From: Clostridium sp. CAG:169
Lineage (GTDB): Bacteria; Bacillota; Clostridia; Oscillospirales; Ruminococcaceae
Assembly: GCA_000435195.1 (NCBI GenBank)
Contig: FR880135.1
Coordinates: 7,674 to 26,697, forward strand
Length of the DNA stretch: 19,024 nt
Direction: 5' to 3'
Positions 7,102 through 13,799 of this stretch are shown here, piece by piece. The notes below the pieces were generated by a model. The model had not been told where the DNA came from and searched no databases. It worked only from the letters and a program-made list of their open reading frames with translations. Every line of letters starts with the position of its first letter. Position 1 is the first letter of the stretch. The translations under genes and the position numbers were made by a program.

Positions 7102-7130
7102 AAAAAAAGAGGGCAATGCCCTCTTTTTTT
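7102..7130 (-). terminator. Intrinsic terminator of the racemase gene
   Basis: AAAAAAAGAGGGC (7102-7114), loop AAT, GCCCTCTTTTTTT (7118-7130). The 13-bp perfect stem has A/T tracts on both sides, 10 bases downstream of the racemase stop. It would also work on the plus strand, but no plus-strand gene ends here. Confidence 0.92.
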
Positions 7131-7140
7131 ATCCTGCCCA

Positions 7141-7854
7141 CTATGCAATCAGATATTCTTTTTTGACCTTTGCTCCTACCTTCTGGATTGCCCGCTGTGC
7201 CAGAACGGTAGTTGGGTCCACTGTGTCCTCGGTGATGCCGACTCTTTCAAAAGCAATCGGCAGTTCGGTGCATCCCAGAATCATCTTCTGCGCGCCCATT
7301 GCCTTGACCTCGTCCACCAGCTCCTGCACCGGAAGATTTTCGATTCCCGGTTTTCCTGCTTTGACATAGTCATAAATCAAAGACATCAACAGTTTTTGAT
7401 TTTTCTCGCTCGGGTATACCACTTCGATTCCGGCTTGCAGCAACGCCTTTTCGTACACCTTGCTGTCGCGAGTACCGTCGGTTGCAAGAACCGCTGCCTT
7501 GCTGACTCCGCTGTCCTTGAGATATTTGACCGTTTCCTCAATCATACTCATAAACGGTACATCCAGATACGGAATCACATCATTGTAAAAATAATGTGCG
7601 GTGTTGCAGGACATAATCAGCAGCTGTGCTCCCATTGCCTCCAGACGAAGTGCGCTCTTGACCAGCTCCGGCACCGGTGTTTTGCCGTGATGCAGAATCG
7701 CTGTGGTGCGGTCCGGGATGTTGGTGTTGCTGTCCACACAGATGCGGATGTGGTCCTGGTCCTTTTGTGCATCGGTAAAGCGAATGATTTTGTTCATCAA
7801 ATCGCAGGTTGCAAGTGGTCCCATGCCGCCAATGATACCAATTACTGGATTCAT
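7141..7854 (-). CDS. Aspartate/glutamate racemase family protein
   Basis: A 237-residue cofactor-independent amino-acid racemase family protein, probably aspartate racemase-like. It begins with the family motif IGIIGGMGPLAT, then SNTNIPDRT. It has the two catalytic cysteines in symmetric motifs: C83 in MSCNTAHYF and C195 in LGCTELPIAF. Both cysteines are present, so it is expected to be active. It is the YgeA/RacD type rather than MurI. Substrate (Asp, Glu or another acidic amino acid) cannot be read from sequence. ATG 7854 follows AAGGAGGAAG. It is transcribed divergently from a LysR-type regulator that shares its promoter region, and is followed by its own terminator, so it is probably monocistronic and controlled by that regulator. 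Confidence 0.92.
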   Translation of the reverse strand: MNPVIGIIGGMGPLATCDLMNKIIRFTDAQKDQDHIRICVDSNTNIPDRTTAILHHGKTPVPELVKSALRLEAMGAQLLIMSCNTAHYFYNDVIPYLDVPFMSMIEETVKYLKDSGVSKAAVLATDGTRDSKVYEKALLQAGIEVVYPSEKNQKLLMSLIYDYVKAGKPGIENLPVQELVDEVKAMGAQKMILGCTELPIAFERVGITEDTVDPTTVLAQRAIQKVGAKVKKEYLIA

Positions 7855-7890
7855 TCTTCTTCCTCCTTGTCAATCTCACCCATAAGTAAA

Positions 7891-7923
7891 GTATCACTTA
7901 TCCTATTTTTTATTTTGTGATAC
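7891..7923. promoter_or_regulatory. Inverted repeat, candidate regulator operator
   Basis: GTATCAC (7891-7897) and GTGATAC (7917-7923) form a perfect 7-bp inverted repeat with a 19-bp gap. A second one overlaps it: ATAAGT (7882-7887) and ACTTAT (7896-7901). They lie just downstream of the predicted racemase transcription start, so a protein bound here could block racemase transcription. Assignment to the adjacent LysR regulator is inference from position. Confidence 0.4.
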
Positions 7924-7930
7924 CAAATGC

Positions 7931-7967
7931 TTGATTTTAGTATAGTTTTCTTCTATAATAAAATCAA
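7931..7967. promoter_or_regulatory. Overlapping divergent promoters within one palindrome
   Basis: Plus strand: TTGATT (7931-7936), 17 bp, TATAAT (7954-7959), driving the LysR gene. Minus strand: TTGATT (7967-7962), 17 bp, TATACT (7944-7939), driving the racemase gene. Each -10 lies inside the other's spacer. The whole 37 bp is an inverted repeat: TTGATTTTAGTATAG (7931-7945) against CTATAATAAAATCAA (7953-7967), 14 of 15 positions complementary, around TTTTCTT. Confidence 0.7.
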
Positions 7968-8018
7968 ATATTTATATATTTATAGAATTCATAACTTTTT
8001 ATTTATGAGGTGAGCAGG

Positions 8019-8969
8019 ATGTTGCGAAACATGGAATATGTCTATGAGGTCTACAAACAGGGCAGCTTCACCAAAGCTGCCAAAAGCCTGTATGTCAGCC
8101 AGCCTTGCCTGAGTGCGCTGGTCAAAAAGACCGAGGAGAAGCTGGGATTTCCCATCTTCAACCGCAACTCCAATCCTTTGCAATTAACCGAATGCGGACA
8201 GGAATATATCCGTTACATCGAGCGGATGCGCGCGCTGGAAAATAAATTTGATAACTACCTCAACGACCTGCGCGGATTAAAGACCGGCAAGCTCTCCATC
8301 GGCTCCAACAGCGCCTTTTCTTCGTTGGTGCTCCCACAAATTATCAGCGACTTCAACCGCCTCTATCCCGGCGTCAAGGTCACACTGAACGAGGGAAACA
8401 TCTACTACCTGGAGGAAAAGCTTTTAAGCGGCGACCTCGATTTGGTGCTGGACAATCACCCAATGGATGAAAAAATCTACCGCAAGGAACTGTTCTCCTC
8501 TGAGATGCTGCTGCTTGCCGTACCCAAAAGTGCCAAAATTCCGTCGGCTTTGCAAAAGTTTGCATTGGAACACCATGACGTTCTGGAGGGTCGCCAACTG
8601 CTTACACAGACTTATGCTGTCAATATTCGTGATTTTATGCAAAATAGCTTTATCGCCCTGCGACACGGCAATGATACCCGCATCCGTATGGACATAATTT
8701 GTGAGCAGTCTGGATTCTCTCCGAAAATTCAGCTGGAGGTCGACCAGTTGACCACCGCCTACAACATCGTTTGCAGCAATATGGGGATCACCCTCGTCAG
8801 CGACACTCTCATCACCCATACCGCTCCTGTCCCGGGCGTGGTCTATTATAAACTCGATTCCGAACAGCTGTACCGACACTCCTATTTCTACTACAAAAAC
8901 AGCTCCTATGTCACTCGCGCCATGCGGGAGTTTATCCGCACCGGCACCAGCAGCTTTGCCCGTTCCTAG
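8019..8969 (+). CDS. LysR-family transcriptional regulator
   Basis: The only clear plus-strand gene, 316 residues. The N-terminal winged helix-turn-helix reads NMEYVYEVYKQGSFTKAAKSLYVSQPCLSALVKKTEEKLGFPIFNR, the standard LysR layout (shown here over about residues 4-50, with the recognition helix near VSQPCLSALVKK). A linker helix follows, then an effector-binding domain starting around LKTGKLSIGSNSAFSSLVLP. Length is typical (about 300). ATG 8019 is preferred over GTG 8010 because GAGGTGA lies just before it. It is divergent from the racemase gene, the usual arrangement for a LysR regulator and its target, and ends in a bidirectional terminator. The inducer is unknown; an acidic amino acid is a plausible guess from the neighbour. 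Confidence 0.95.
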   Translation: MLRNMEYVYEVYKQGSFTKAAKSLYVSQPCLSALVKKTEEKLGFPIFNRNSNPLQLTECGQEYIRYIERMRALENKFDNYLNDLRGLKTGKLSIGSNSAFSSLVLPQIISDFNRLYPGVKVTLNEGNIYYLEEKLLSGDLDLVLDNHPMDEKIYRKELFSSEMLLLAVPKSAKIPSALQKFALEHHDVLEGRQLLTQTYAVNIRDFMQNSFIALRHGNDTRIRMDIICEQSGFSPKIQLEVDQLTTAYNIVCSNMGITLVSDTLITHTAPVPGVVYYKLDSEQLYRHSYFYYKNSSYVTRAMREFIRTGTSSFARS

Positions 8970-8981
8970 TTTTCCCCAAAT

Positions 8982-9014
8982 AAAAAGAGTACAGCAACAT
9001 GCTGTACTCTTTTT
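8982..9014 (+). terminator. Bidirectional terminator between lysR and hydA
   Basis: AAAAAGAGTACAGCA (8982-8996), loop ACA, TGCTGTACTCTTTTT (9000-9014). This is a perfect 15-bp stem with T-tracts on both strands. It serves the LysR gene (stop 8969) and, on the other strand, hydA (stop 9024), which converge here. Confidence 0.93.
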
Positions 9015-9023
9015 TGGTAGGAA

Positions 9024-10778
9024 TTAAAATTCGTTGCGGCGATCGTGATAGTGGGTATGCAGCAGCTCATGTGCAAGATGGCTGTTTGGTTCCTGCAAAA
9101 ACTCACTGTACAAGGTCTGGATGTCCGGGTTTTTGTGCGACTGACGAATCGGTAGATTTTTGTCCACCTTGTACAAACCGTCCATGCGATGTTCACGGAT
9201 AGCTGCGGTCGTTCTGAACGGCTGACCGCCGCCGCCAACACAGCCGCCCGGGCAGCACATCACTTCGATGAACTGGTAATCTGCTTCTCCGGCACGAATC
9301 TTGTCCATCAGTACACGGGCATTTTTCAGACCGTTGGTAATGGCAACCTTAACCGGTGTTCCATCCAGGTCGAGGGTCGCTTCTTTAATGCCCTCATGAC
9401 CGCGGCAGGCGGTGAAATCCAGGCTTTCCGGCTGTTTGCCGGTGACTACCTCGTATACTGTACGGATAGCTGCTTCCATAACGCCGCCGGAGGTGCCGAA
9501 GATAGCGCCTGCGCCGGAGCCCAATCCCAGCGGATGGTCAAATTCCTCTTCCGGCAGACGGTCAAAGCTCAATCCTGCCATGCGAATCATCTTAGCAAAT
9601 TCGCGTGTGGTCAGAACAACATCGACATCCTGATAGCCGGAAGAATTCATCTCCGGTCGCTGGCATTCATATTTTTTGGCGATACAAGGCATTACCGATA
9701 CTACAAACATTTTCTCTCTCGGAATCCCCATCTTATCTGCATAGTAGGTCTTTGCAATCGCACCAAACATCTGCTGTGGCGATTTGCAGGAGGAAACGTT
9801 ATCCAGCAGGTCCGGGTAGTTCTTCTCCACAAAGTTAATCCAGCCCGGGCTACAGGAGGTAATCATCGGCAAGGTGCCTCCGTTTTTCATGCGGTTGAGC
9901 AGCTCATAGCCTTCCTCCATGATGGTCAGGTCGGCAGAAAAGTCGGTATCAAATACCTTGTCAAAGCCCAGTCGTCTGAGGGCAGCAACCATCTTGCCGG
10001 TTGCAACTGCGCCTCTTTCCATTCCAAACTCTTCACCGATTGCAACACGAACAGCAGGAGCGGTCTGAACGATTACAAATTTATCCGGGTCATCGATAGC
10101 ATCCCAAACTCTCTGGGTGTCGTCCTTTTCATACAGAGCACCGACCGGGCAAACTGCCACACACTGTCCGCAGTAGACACAAGGAGATTCAGAGAGCGGC
10201 TTTTCAAAAGCGGTGGTGATTTTAAAATCGACCGAACGACCGGAGAAGCCGATGGCATTGGTCGTTTGAATCGCCTGACAAGCCTCCACACAGCGTCCGC
10301 AACGAACACACTTGGTCATATCGCGTACCAGCGCCGGATTGCTCATCTCCTTTGGTACCGGCTTCCAGACCGGGTCGAAGATGTTGCCGCGGATATTGTA
10401 CTCTGCTGCAAGTTTCTGTAGCTCACACTTGCCGTTTTTCTCACAGTGCAGGCAGTCCTGCGGGTGGTTGGCAAGAATCAGTTCCAGGATGGTCTTGCGT
10501 GCCTTGCGCACCTTTGGAGAATTGGTCGTGATGTCTCCCGCTTCGTCCACCAGGTTGTTGCAAGCCGTCTTTAAACGTCTGCTCCAGCTGTCCTCTACCA
10601 GGCATACGCGGCAAAAAGCGCGCACACCCAAATCCGGGTGGTGGCAAAGGGATGGAATGTTGATGCCGATTTTGCGGGCAGCTTCCATAATGGTGGTGCC
10701 GGATGGTACGGTCACCGGAATCCCGTCTATTTTGATTGTAACCATCTTATTTGGATCAATATGCATACTGGTCACCAT
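9024..10778 (-). CDS. hydA: [FeFe]-hydrogenase catalytic subunit HydA
   Basis: Catalytic subunit of a cytosolic NAD(P)H-linked hydrogenase, 584 residues, the usual length of the trimeric-type HydA. N-terminal [2Fe-2S] domain (C45, C56, C59, C73), then the His-Cys3 [4Fe-4S] motif (H105, C109, C112, C118), then two ferredoxin-type [4Fe-4S] clusters (C157/160/163/167 and C200/203/206/210). The H-cluster domain follows: L1 TSCSPGW at 307-313, L2 MPCIAKKYE with C365, and L3 EVMCCPGGCVGGGGQP with C509 and C513. The L1 motif has Ser where many enzymes have a second Cys. The tail HELLHTHYHDRR is family-typical. It overlaps the end of hydB; ATG 10778 and ATG 10766 are both possible starts, neither with a decisive Shine-Dalgarno. 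Direction in vivo (H2 evolution from NADH, or uptake) is not shown by sequence. Confidence 0.96.
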   Translation of the reverse strand: MVTSMHIDPNKMVTIKIDGIPVTVPSGTTIMEAARKIGINIPSLCHHPDLGVRAFCRVCLVEDSWSRRLKTACNNLVDEAGDITTNSPKVRKARKTILELILANHPQDCLHCEKNGKCELQKLAAEYNIRGNIFDPVWKPVPKEMSNPALVRDMTKCVRCGRCVEACQAIQTTNAIGFSGRSVDFKITTAFEKPLSESPCVYCGQCVAVCPVGALYEKDDTQRVWDAIDDPDKFVIVQTAPAVRVAIGEEFGMERGAVATGKMVAALRRLGFDKVFDTDFSADLTIMEEGYELLNRMKNGGTLPMITSCSPGWINFVEKNYPDLLDNVSSCKSPQQMFGAIAKTYYADKMGIPREKMFVVSVMPCIAKKYECQRPEMNSSGYQDVDVVLTTREFAKMIRMAGLSFDRLPEEEFDHPLGLGSGAGAIFGTSGGVMEAAIRTVYEVVTGKQPESLDFTACRGHEGIKEATLDLDGTPVKVAITNGLKNARVLMDKIRAGEADYQFIEVMCCPGGCVGGGGQPFRTTAAIREHRMDGLYKVDKNLPIRQSHKNPDIQTLYSEFLQEPNSHLAHELLHTHYHDRRNEF

Positions 10779-12066
10779 ACTTTCTGCTATTCAAACAAAC
10801 CGGGCAGATACCCTTGATGTGAGCCTGAAATTCTTCTCGTCTGTGTTTCAGGCAGGAATCCAATGCGGTGCAAGCCGACTGACCCAGACCGCAGGAAGAG
10901 GCGGTTGCCATCGTGAAGGACAGCCGTTCCATCCGTTCAAAATCCTTTTCTGTTGCAAGTCCGTTTGCAAAACGATGCAAAATCATATACATCTGACGGT
11001 TTCCTTCACGACAGGGAACACATTTTCCACAGCTTTCATGGATGAAAAATTCTGAAACCTTCTTCAGATAATCAATGATGCAGACGGTTTCATCCAGCAC
11101 AACCACTGCACCGGAACCGATGCTCAAGCCCTGCTTTTTCAGTGAGGTGTGGTCATAACGGGTATCCAACTGCTCCGGGAAACCGATTGGACCGGACTGA
11201 CCGCCCAAATGGTAGCATTTCAGCTCCTTGCCATCGGGGATGCCGCCTCCAAATTCCGGGTCAAAGATGATGTCGCGCAGGGTCACGCCGCCGATTGGTA
11301 CCTCAAAGGTGCCGCGTCTTACTACATTGCCGGACAGACAAATCAGCTTTGTGCCGCCTGAATCTTCCACGCCCAATTCCTGGAAAGCTTTACCACCCAT
11401 GTTGATAATCTGCGGAACGCTTGCAAAGGATTCCACATTGTTGACCAGGGTCGGCATCGAATACAGACCGACCTCTGCCAAATGCGGTGGCTTCACACGC
11501 GGACGTCCGGTCTTCGCTTCGATGGAGTTGAGCAGACCGGAGTTTTCGCCGCAGATATACGCACCGGCACCGGAAACGATGTGTACGCGGAAGGAGAAGT
11601 TAGAGCCCATGATGTTTTCTCCCAGATAGTGCGCCTTGACTGCGTTGTCAATCGCTGCCTGGAAGAGCTTTTGAATCTCGCGGTACTCGCCGCGGATGTA
11701 GATATAACCGTCGTGCGAATCAAACACATAGCCTGCAATCGCCATGCCTTCGATGATGCTCAGCGGGTCCTTTTCCAGAAGAACTTTATCCTTAAAGGTG
11801 CCCGGTTCACCCTCGTCCGCATTGCAGACGATGTACTTCGGGCTGCCTTCGATTTCGTAAAGTTGTTTCCATTTTTTACCCGCCGGATAGGAAGCGCCAC
11901 CTCTTCCAAGCAGTTTTGCGTCGATGACCTCGTTGATAATGTCCATCGGCGCCATATCCATCGCTTTTTTCAAAGCGGAAAAACCGCCGCTTGCAAGATA
12001 ATCTGCCACCGAATCCGGGCGGATCTTGCCGCAGCGCGCTGTTAAAAGCTGCATTGTTTTAGCCAT
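10756..12066 (-). CDS. hydB: NADH-binding NuoF-like hydrogenase subunit HydB, short form
   Basis: FMN- and NAD(H)-binding diaphorase subunit, 436 residues. The NuoF core has LLGRGGASYPAGKKW at 52-66, CNADEGEPGTFKD at 81-93, and the N3-type [4Fe-4S] ligands C346, C349, C352 and C392 in ESCGKCVPCREG and SSCGLG. It starts directly in the NuoF core, without the N-terminal thioredoxin-like [2Fe-2S] domain. It ends shortly after CPVCLNS, exactly where longer HydB proteins continue into a 2x[4Fe-4S] ferredoxin domain. The usual GEETALLNSIEGK motif reads GENSGLLNSIEAK (173-185). ATG 12066 follows AGGAAAGGG. It is 26 bp after hydC and overlaps hydA, so the three are one operon. Confidence 0.93.
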   Translation of the reverse strand: MAKTMQLLTARCGKIRPDSVADYLASGGFSALKKAMDMAPMDIINEVIDAKLLGRGGASYPAGKKWKQLYEIEGSPKYIVCNADEGEPGTFKDKVLLEKDPLSIIEGMAIAGYVFDSHDGYIYIRGEYREIQKLFQAAIDNAVKAHYLGENIMGSNFSFRVHIVSGAGAYICGENSGLLNSIEAKTGRPRVKPPHLAEVGLYSMPTLVNNVESFASVPQIINMGGKAFQELGVEDSGGTKLICLSGNVVRRGTFEVPIGGVTLRDIIFDPEFGGGIPDGKELKCYHLGGQSGPIGFPEQLDTRYDHTSLKKQGLSIGSGAVVVLDETVCIIDYLKKVSEFFIHESCGKCVPCREGNRQMYMILHRFANGLATEKDFERMERLSFTMATASSCGLGQSACTALDSCLKHRREEFQAHIKGICPVCLNSRKYGDQYAY

Positions 12067-12092
12067 AAAGCTGACACCCTTTCCTCTTCCAG

Positions 12093-12578
12093 TTACTGGT
12101 CGTTCTCTCTCAATTCGCGCAGGATTTTTCTGATGCGCTCTTCATTCAGGTTTCCGTATACACGGTCCCCGATTTTGATGACCGGACCGATGTTGCACGC
12201 TCCTACACATGGCATATATTGCAAACTGAACATCCCGTCCGGTGTTGTTTCACCAAAGTTGATACCCAGTTCTTTGCGCAAAAATTTTGCCATGACATGC
12301 GATTTGGAAATATAGCACGGAGCGTTGTTGCACACCTCGATGATGTATCGTCCACGCGGCTTGGTCTCCAGCATCGCATAAAAGGTCAGGATGTCATACA
12401 GCTGCACCAGCGGGATGTCCAGCTTTTCTGCCACCACCCGTGCGCTTGCTTCATTGATATAATTTCTTCTACATTCTCTCTGGATTTCAATCAAAATAGA
12501 AAGCAGATGCTCCTTGTCGCCTCCACATTCTTCGATGATTTCCAAAACACGTTCTCTGCTCAGAGTTTCTGTCGCCAT
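12093..12578 (-). CDS. hydC: NuoE-like [2Fe-2S] hydrogenase subunit HydC
   Basis: Thioredoxin-like [2Fe-2S] subunit that pairs with the NuoF-like HydB, 161 residues. An N-terminal helical bundle (about 8-65) is followed by the ferredoxin domain with ligands C83 and C88 (VCNNAPCYI) and C124 and C128 (PCVGACNIGPVI), the NuoE pattern. ATG 12578 follows AAAGGAG at seven bases; the frame is open seven codons further but without ribosome-site support. It is the first gene of the hydCBA operon, behind a near-consensus promoter at 12692-12720. The roughly 107-nt leader contains a 7-bp hairpin CTGTCCG/CGGACGG just before the ribosome binding site. Confidence 0.95.
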   Translation of the reverse strand: MATETLSRERVLEIIEECGGDKEHLLSILIEIQRECRRNYINEASARVVAEKLDIPLVQLYDILTFYAMLETKPRGRYIIEVCNNAPCYISKSHVMAKFLRKELGINFGETTPDGMFSLQYMPCVGACNIGPVIKIGDRVYGNLNEERIRKILRELRENDQ

Positions 12579-12691
12579 CTTCAAACTCCTTTCCCCCAAC
12601 CGTCCGACCCAAAACGGACAGCTGTCTTAGACAAAATTCAGATCCCAAAAGGCAAGACCTATTTCCGGCTCTTCTGTGCCTGTATGTAAAA

Positions 12692-12720
12692 ATTATAGAG
12701 TTTCTACACGTCAACGTCAA
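12692..12720 (-). promoter_or_regulatory. Promoter of the hydCBA operon
   Basis: Minus strand reads TTGACG (12720-12715), 17-bp spacer, TATAAT (12697-12692), close to the sigma-A consensus. TTGACG is directly duplicated, but only the upstream copy has the right spacing. Such a strong promoter suggests high expression unless repressed. Confidence 0.82.
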
Positions 12721-12738
12721 GCGTTAGTTTTTTAACAA
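12721..12738 (-). promoter_or_regulatory. Weak Rex-like operator candidate upstream of hydC
   Basis: Minus strand TTGTTAAAAAACTAACGC abuts the -35 element. The left half matches the Rex consensus half-site TTGTTAA exactly; the right half matches TTAACAA only in TAAC. A further TTGTTATAAACA-like sequence lies at about 12761-12774. Rex responds to the NADH/NAD+ ratio, which would suit an NADH-linked hydrogenase, but the match is imperfect. Confidence 0.25.
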
Positions 12739-12844
12739 TAGTTTTTTTCTATCCTTTTGCCTGTTTATAACAAAAGATGGCGATTATTTTATCAAGTATT
12801 CAGATTGTGGTACATTTTTATGTAGTTTTTTTGTTTTTATTGAC

Positions 12845-13255
12845 TTATCCAATAAAATATCGACTAATATTTGTCTTTTTTATAAAAGTATCTCTGCAAA
12901 TTGATGAAATATCTATTTCTCTTTTATCTATATCTTCTATGTCTATTCGACTTATTGTACAAATTCCCTGATTGATTTCCGATTACTGCTGCTCATAAGA
13001 CAGCAATTCCTGTTGTGCCTGTATCTTTCTCATAATTGCCTGAACGATTATCTCTATATCACTGTTGGGACCATATTCCTCCAGTGTAATGAAATTAATA
13101 CACTTGAACTCTCGCAGCTTTTCTATTGTATATTTTCTATTTGTATAATTTAATTATATATTCCATTTAGTATCAGTTGGCTTCTGCATTATCTTTCTAC
13201 TACATCTACAAATCGTATTATATAATTCTAAATTCCAATTTGTAAATTCTATCAT
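12845..13255 (-). pseudogene. Decayed reading frame in an AT-rich gap
   Basis: One minus-strand frame begins at ATG 13255 (MIEFTNWNLELYNTICRCSR) and runs to a TAA at 12845, broken by two in-frame TAA codons at 13154-13156 and 12983-12985. The longest uninterrupted piece, 56 codons, reads as protein-like and amphipathic (for example TIEKLREFKCINFITLEEYG and IEIIVQAIMRKIQAQQELL). The last 45 codons contain ISRIDIEDIDKREIDISSI. I do not recognise the family. No fragment has a convincing ribosome binding site. It occupies most of the 731-bp space between hydC and the next gene and is much richer in A+T than its surroundings, suggesting an acquired and decayed gene. Chance openness in AT-rich DNA cannot be excluded. 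Confidence 0.33.
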
Positions 13256-13259
13256 ATAC

Positions 13260-13305
13260 AAAAAGAGGACAAGATGTTGCATTTAAAACATCCTGTCCTC
13301 TTTTT
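13260..13305 (-). terminator. Intrinsic terminator of the small membrane protein gene
   Basis: Minus strand RNA: AAAAAGAGGACAGGAUGUU (13305-13287), 8-nt loop, AACAUCUUGUCCUCUUUUU (13278-13260). The 19-bp stem has one position that is a G-U wobble on this strand but an A-C mismatch on the plus strand, fixing the orientation. It begins five bases after the stop codon. Confidence 0.92.
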
Positions 13306-13309
13306 TACT

Positions 13310-13744
13310 TTAAAACAAATAGGAAAAAATTGCAGGCAACAGAAAAAAGAGCGCACAAAACAAATTGGCAACCAGCTTGCAGGCAGTCTGTTCCAGTCGG
13401 TCCAAATCCTCATATTCGACTGGTTCTTCCTCGACAAAGTCTATCATCTGCTTGCTATGATTGGCTGTTTTGGTGCGTTTTTTATCAGCCTTTGTAAAAA
13501 CACTGGCCAACTTGGTGAGCGGATTTTCCATTCCATCCAAGCTCAGGTAGCTAAACCATGCCATTGCCAAAAAGATGAAACCAATCAGATAAAAAATAGA
13601 CTGGGTCATCTGGTGAATCTGCATGGTATTTGCATAGCGATTCCACAAACCTGCCACCAGCAAGCCGACAATCAATCGAGGAAACGCTTTGTAAACGGTA
13701 GGTCTAATCATAAATGATTTATAGACCTGGAAAAGTTTTTTCAT
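13310..13744 (-). CDS. Uncharacterised small membrane protein
   Basis: I do not recognise the family. The 144-residue protein starts MKKLFQVYKSFMIRPTVYK at ATG 13744, after AGAAAGGAT. It has hydrophobic segments at about 22-40 and 50-69 and a C-terminal one at about 124-144. Between them is a hydrophilic region (70-122), basic at ADKKRTKTANHSK and then strongly acidic (VEEEPVEYEDLDRLE). There is no signal-peptide cleavage site and there are no metal-binding motifs. It is a single-gene unit with its own consensus promoter, a flanking inverted repeat and a strong terminator, so it is independently regulated. Neighbours (hyd and opp operons) give no functional hint. Confidence 0.8.
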   Translation of the reverse strand: MKKLFQVYKSFMIRPTVYKAFPRLIVGLLVAGLWNRYANTMQIHQMTQSIFYLIGFIFLAMAWFSYLSLDGMENPLTKLASVFTKADKKRTKTANHSKQMIDFVEEEPVEYEDLDRLEQTACKLVANLFCALFFLLPAIFSYLF

Positions 13745-13799
13745 CTTTTTAAAATCCTTTCTGCAAAAAGAATCGTTTTGACAGCATAGATGCACCTGC

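Noticed and set aside
9189..10421. 410-codon open frame on the plus strand, the longest antisense frame in the window
   Set aside because: It lies entirely opposite hydA, whose cluster-binding motifs are unmistakable; composition is rich in Cys, His and Asn as expected from reading a gene backwards, and there is no start signal.
10756..10778. Frameshift truncating hydB at its 3' end
   Set aside because: The stop overlaps the hydA start region, leaving no room for a lost ferredoxin domain, and hydA itself is complete from its N-terminal [2Fe-2S] domain onward.
12777..12971. 64-codon hydrophobic plus-strand frame in the AT-rich gap
   Set aside because: No Shine-Dalgarno; the run of Ile, Leu, Val and Phe codons is what AT-rich DNA gives in this frame, and the minus strand of the same bases looks more protein-like.
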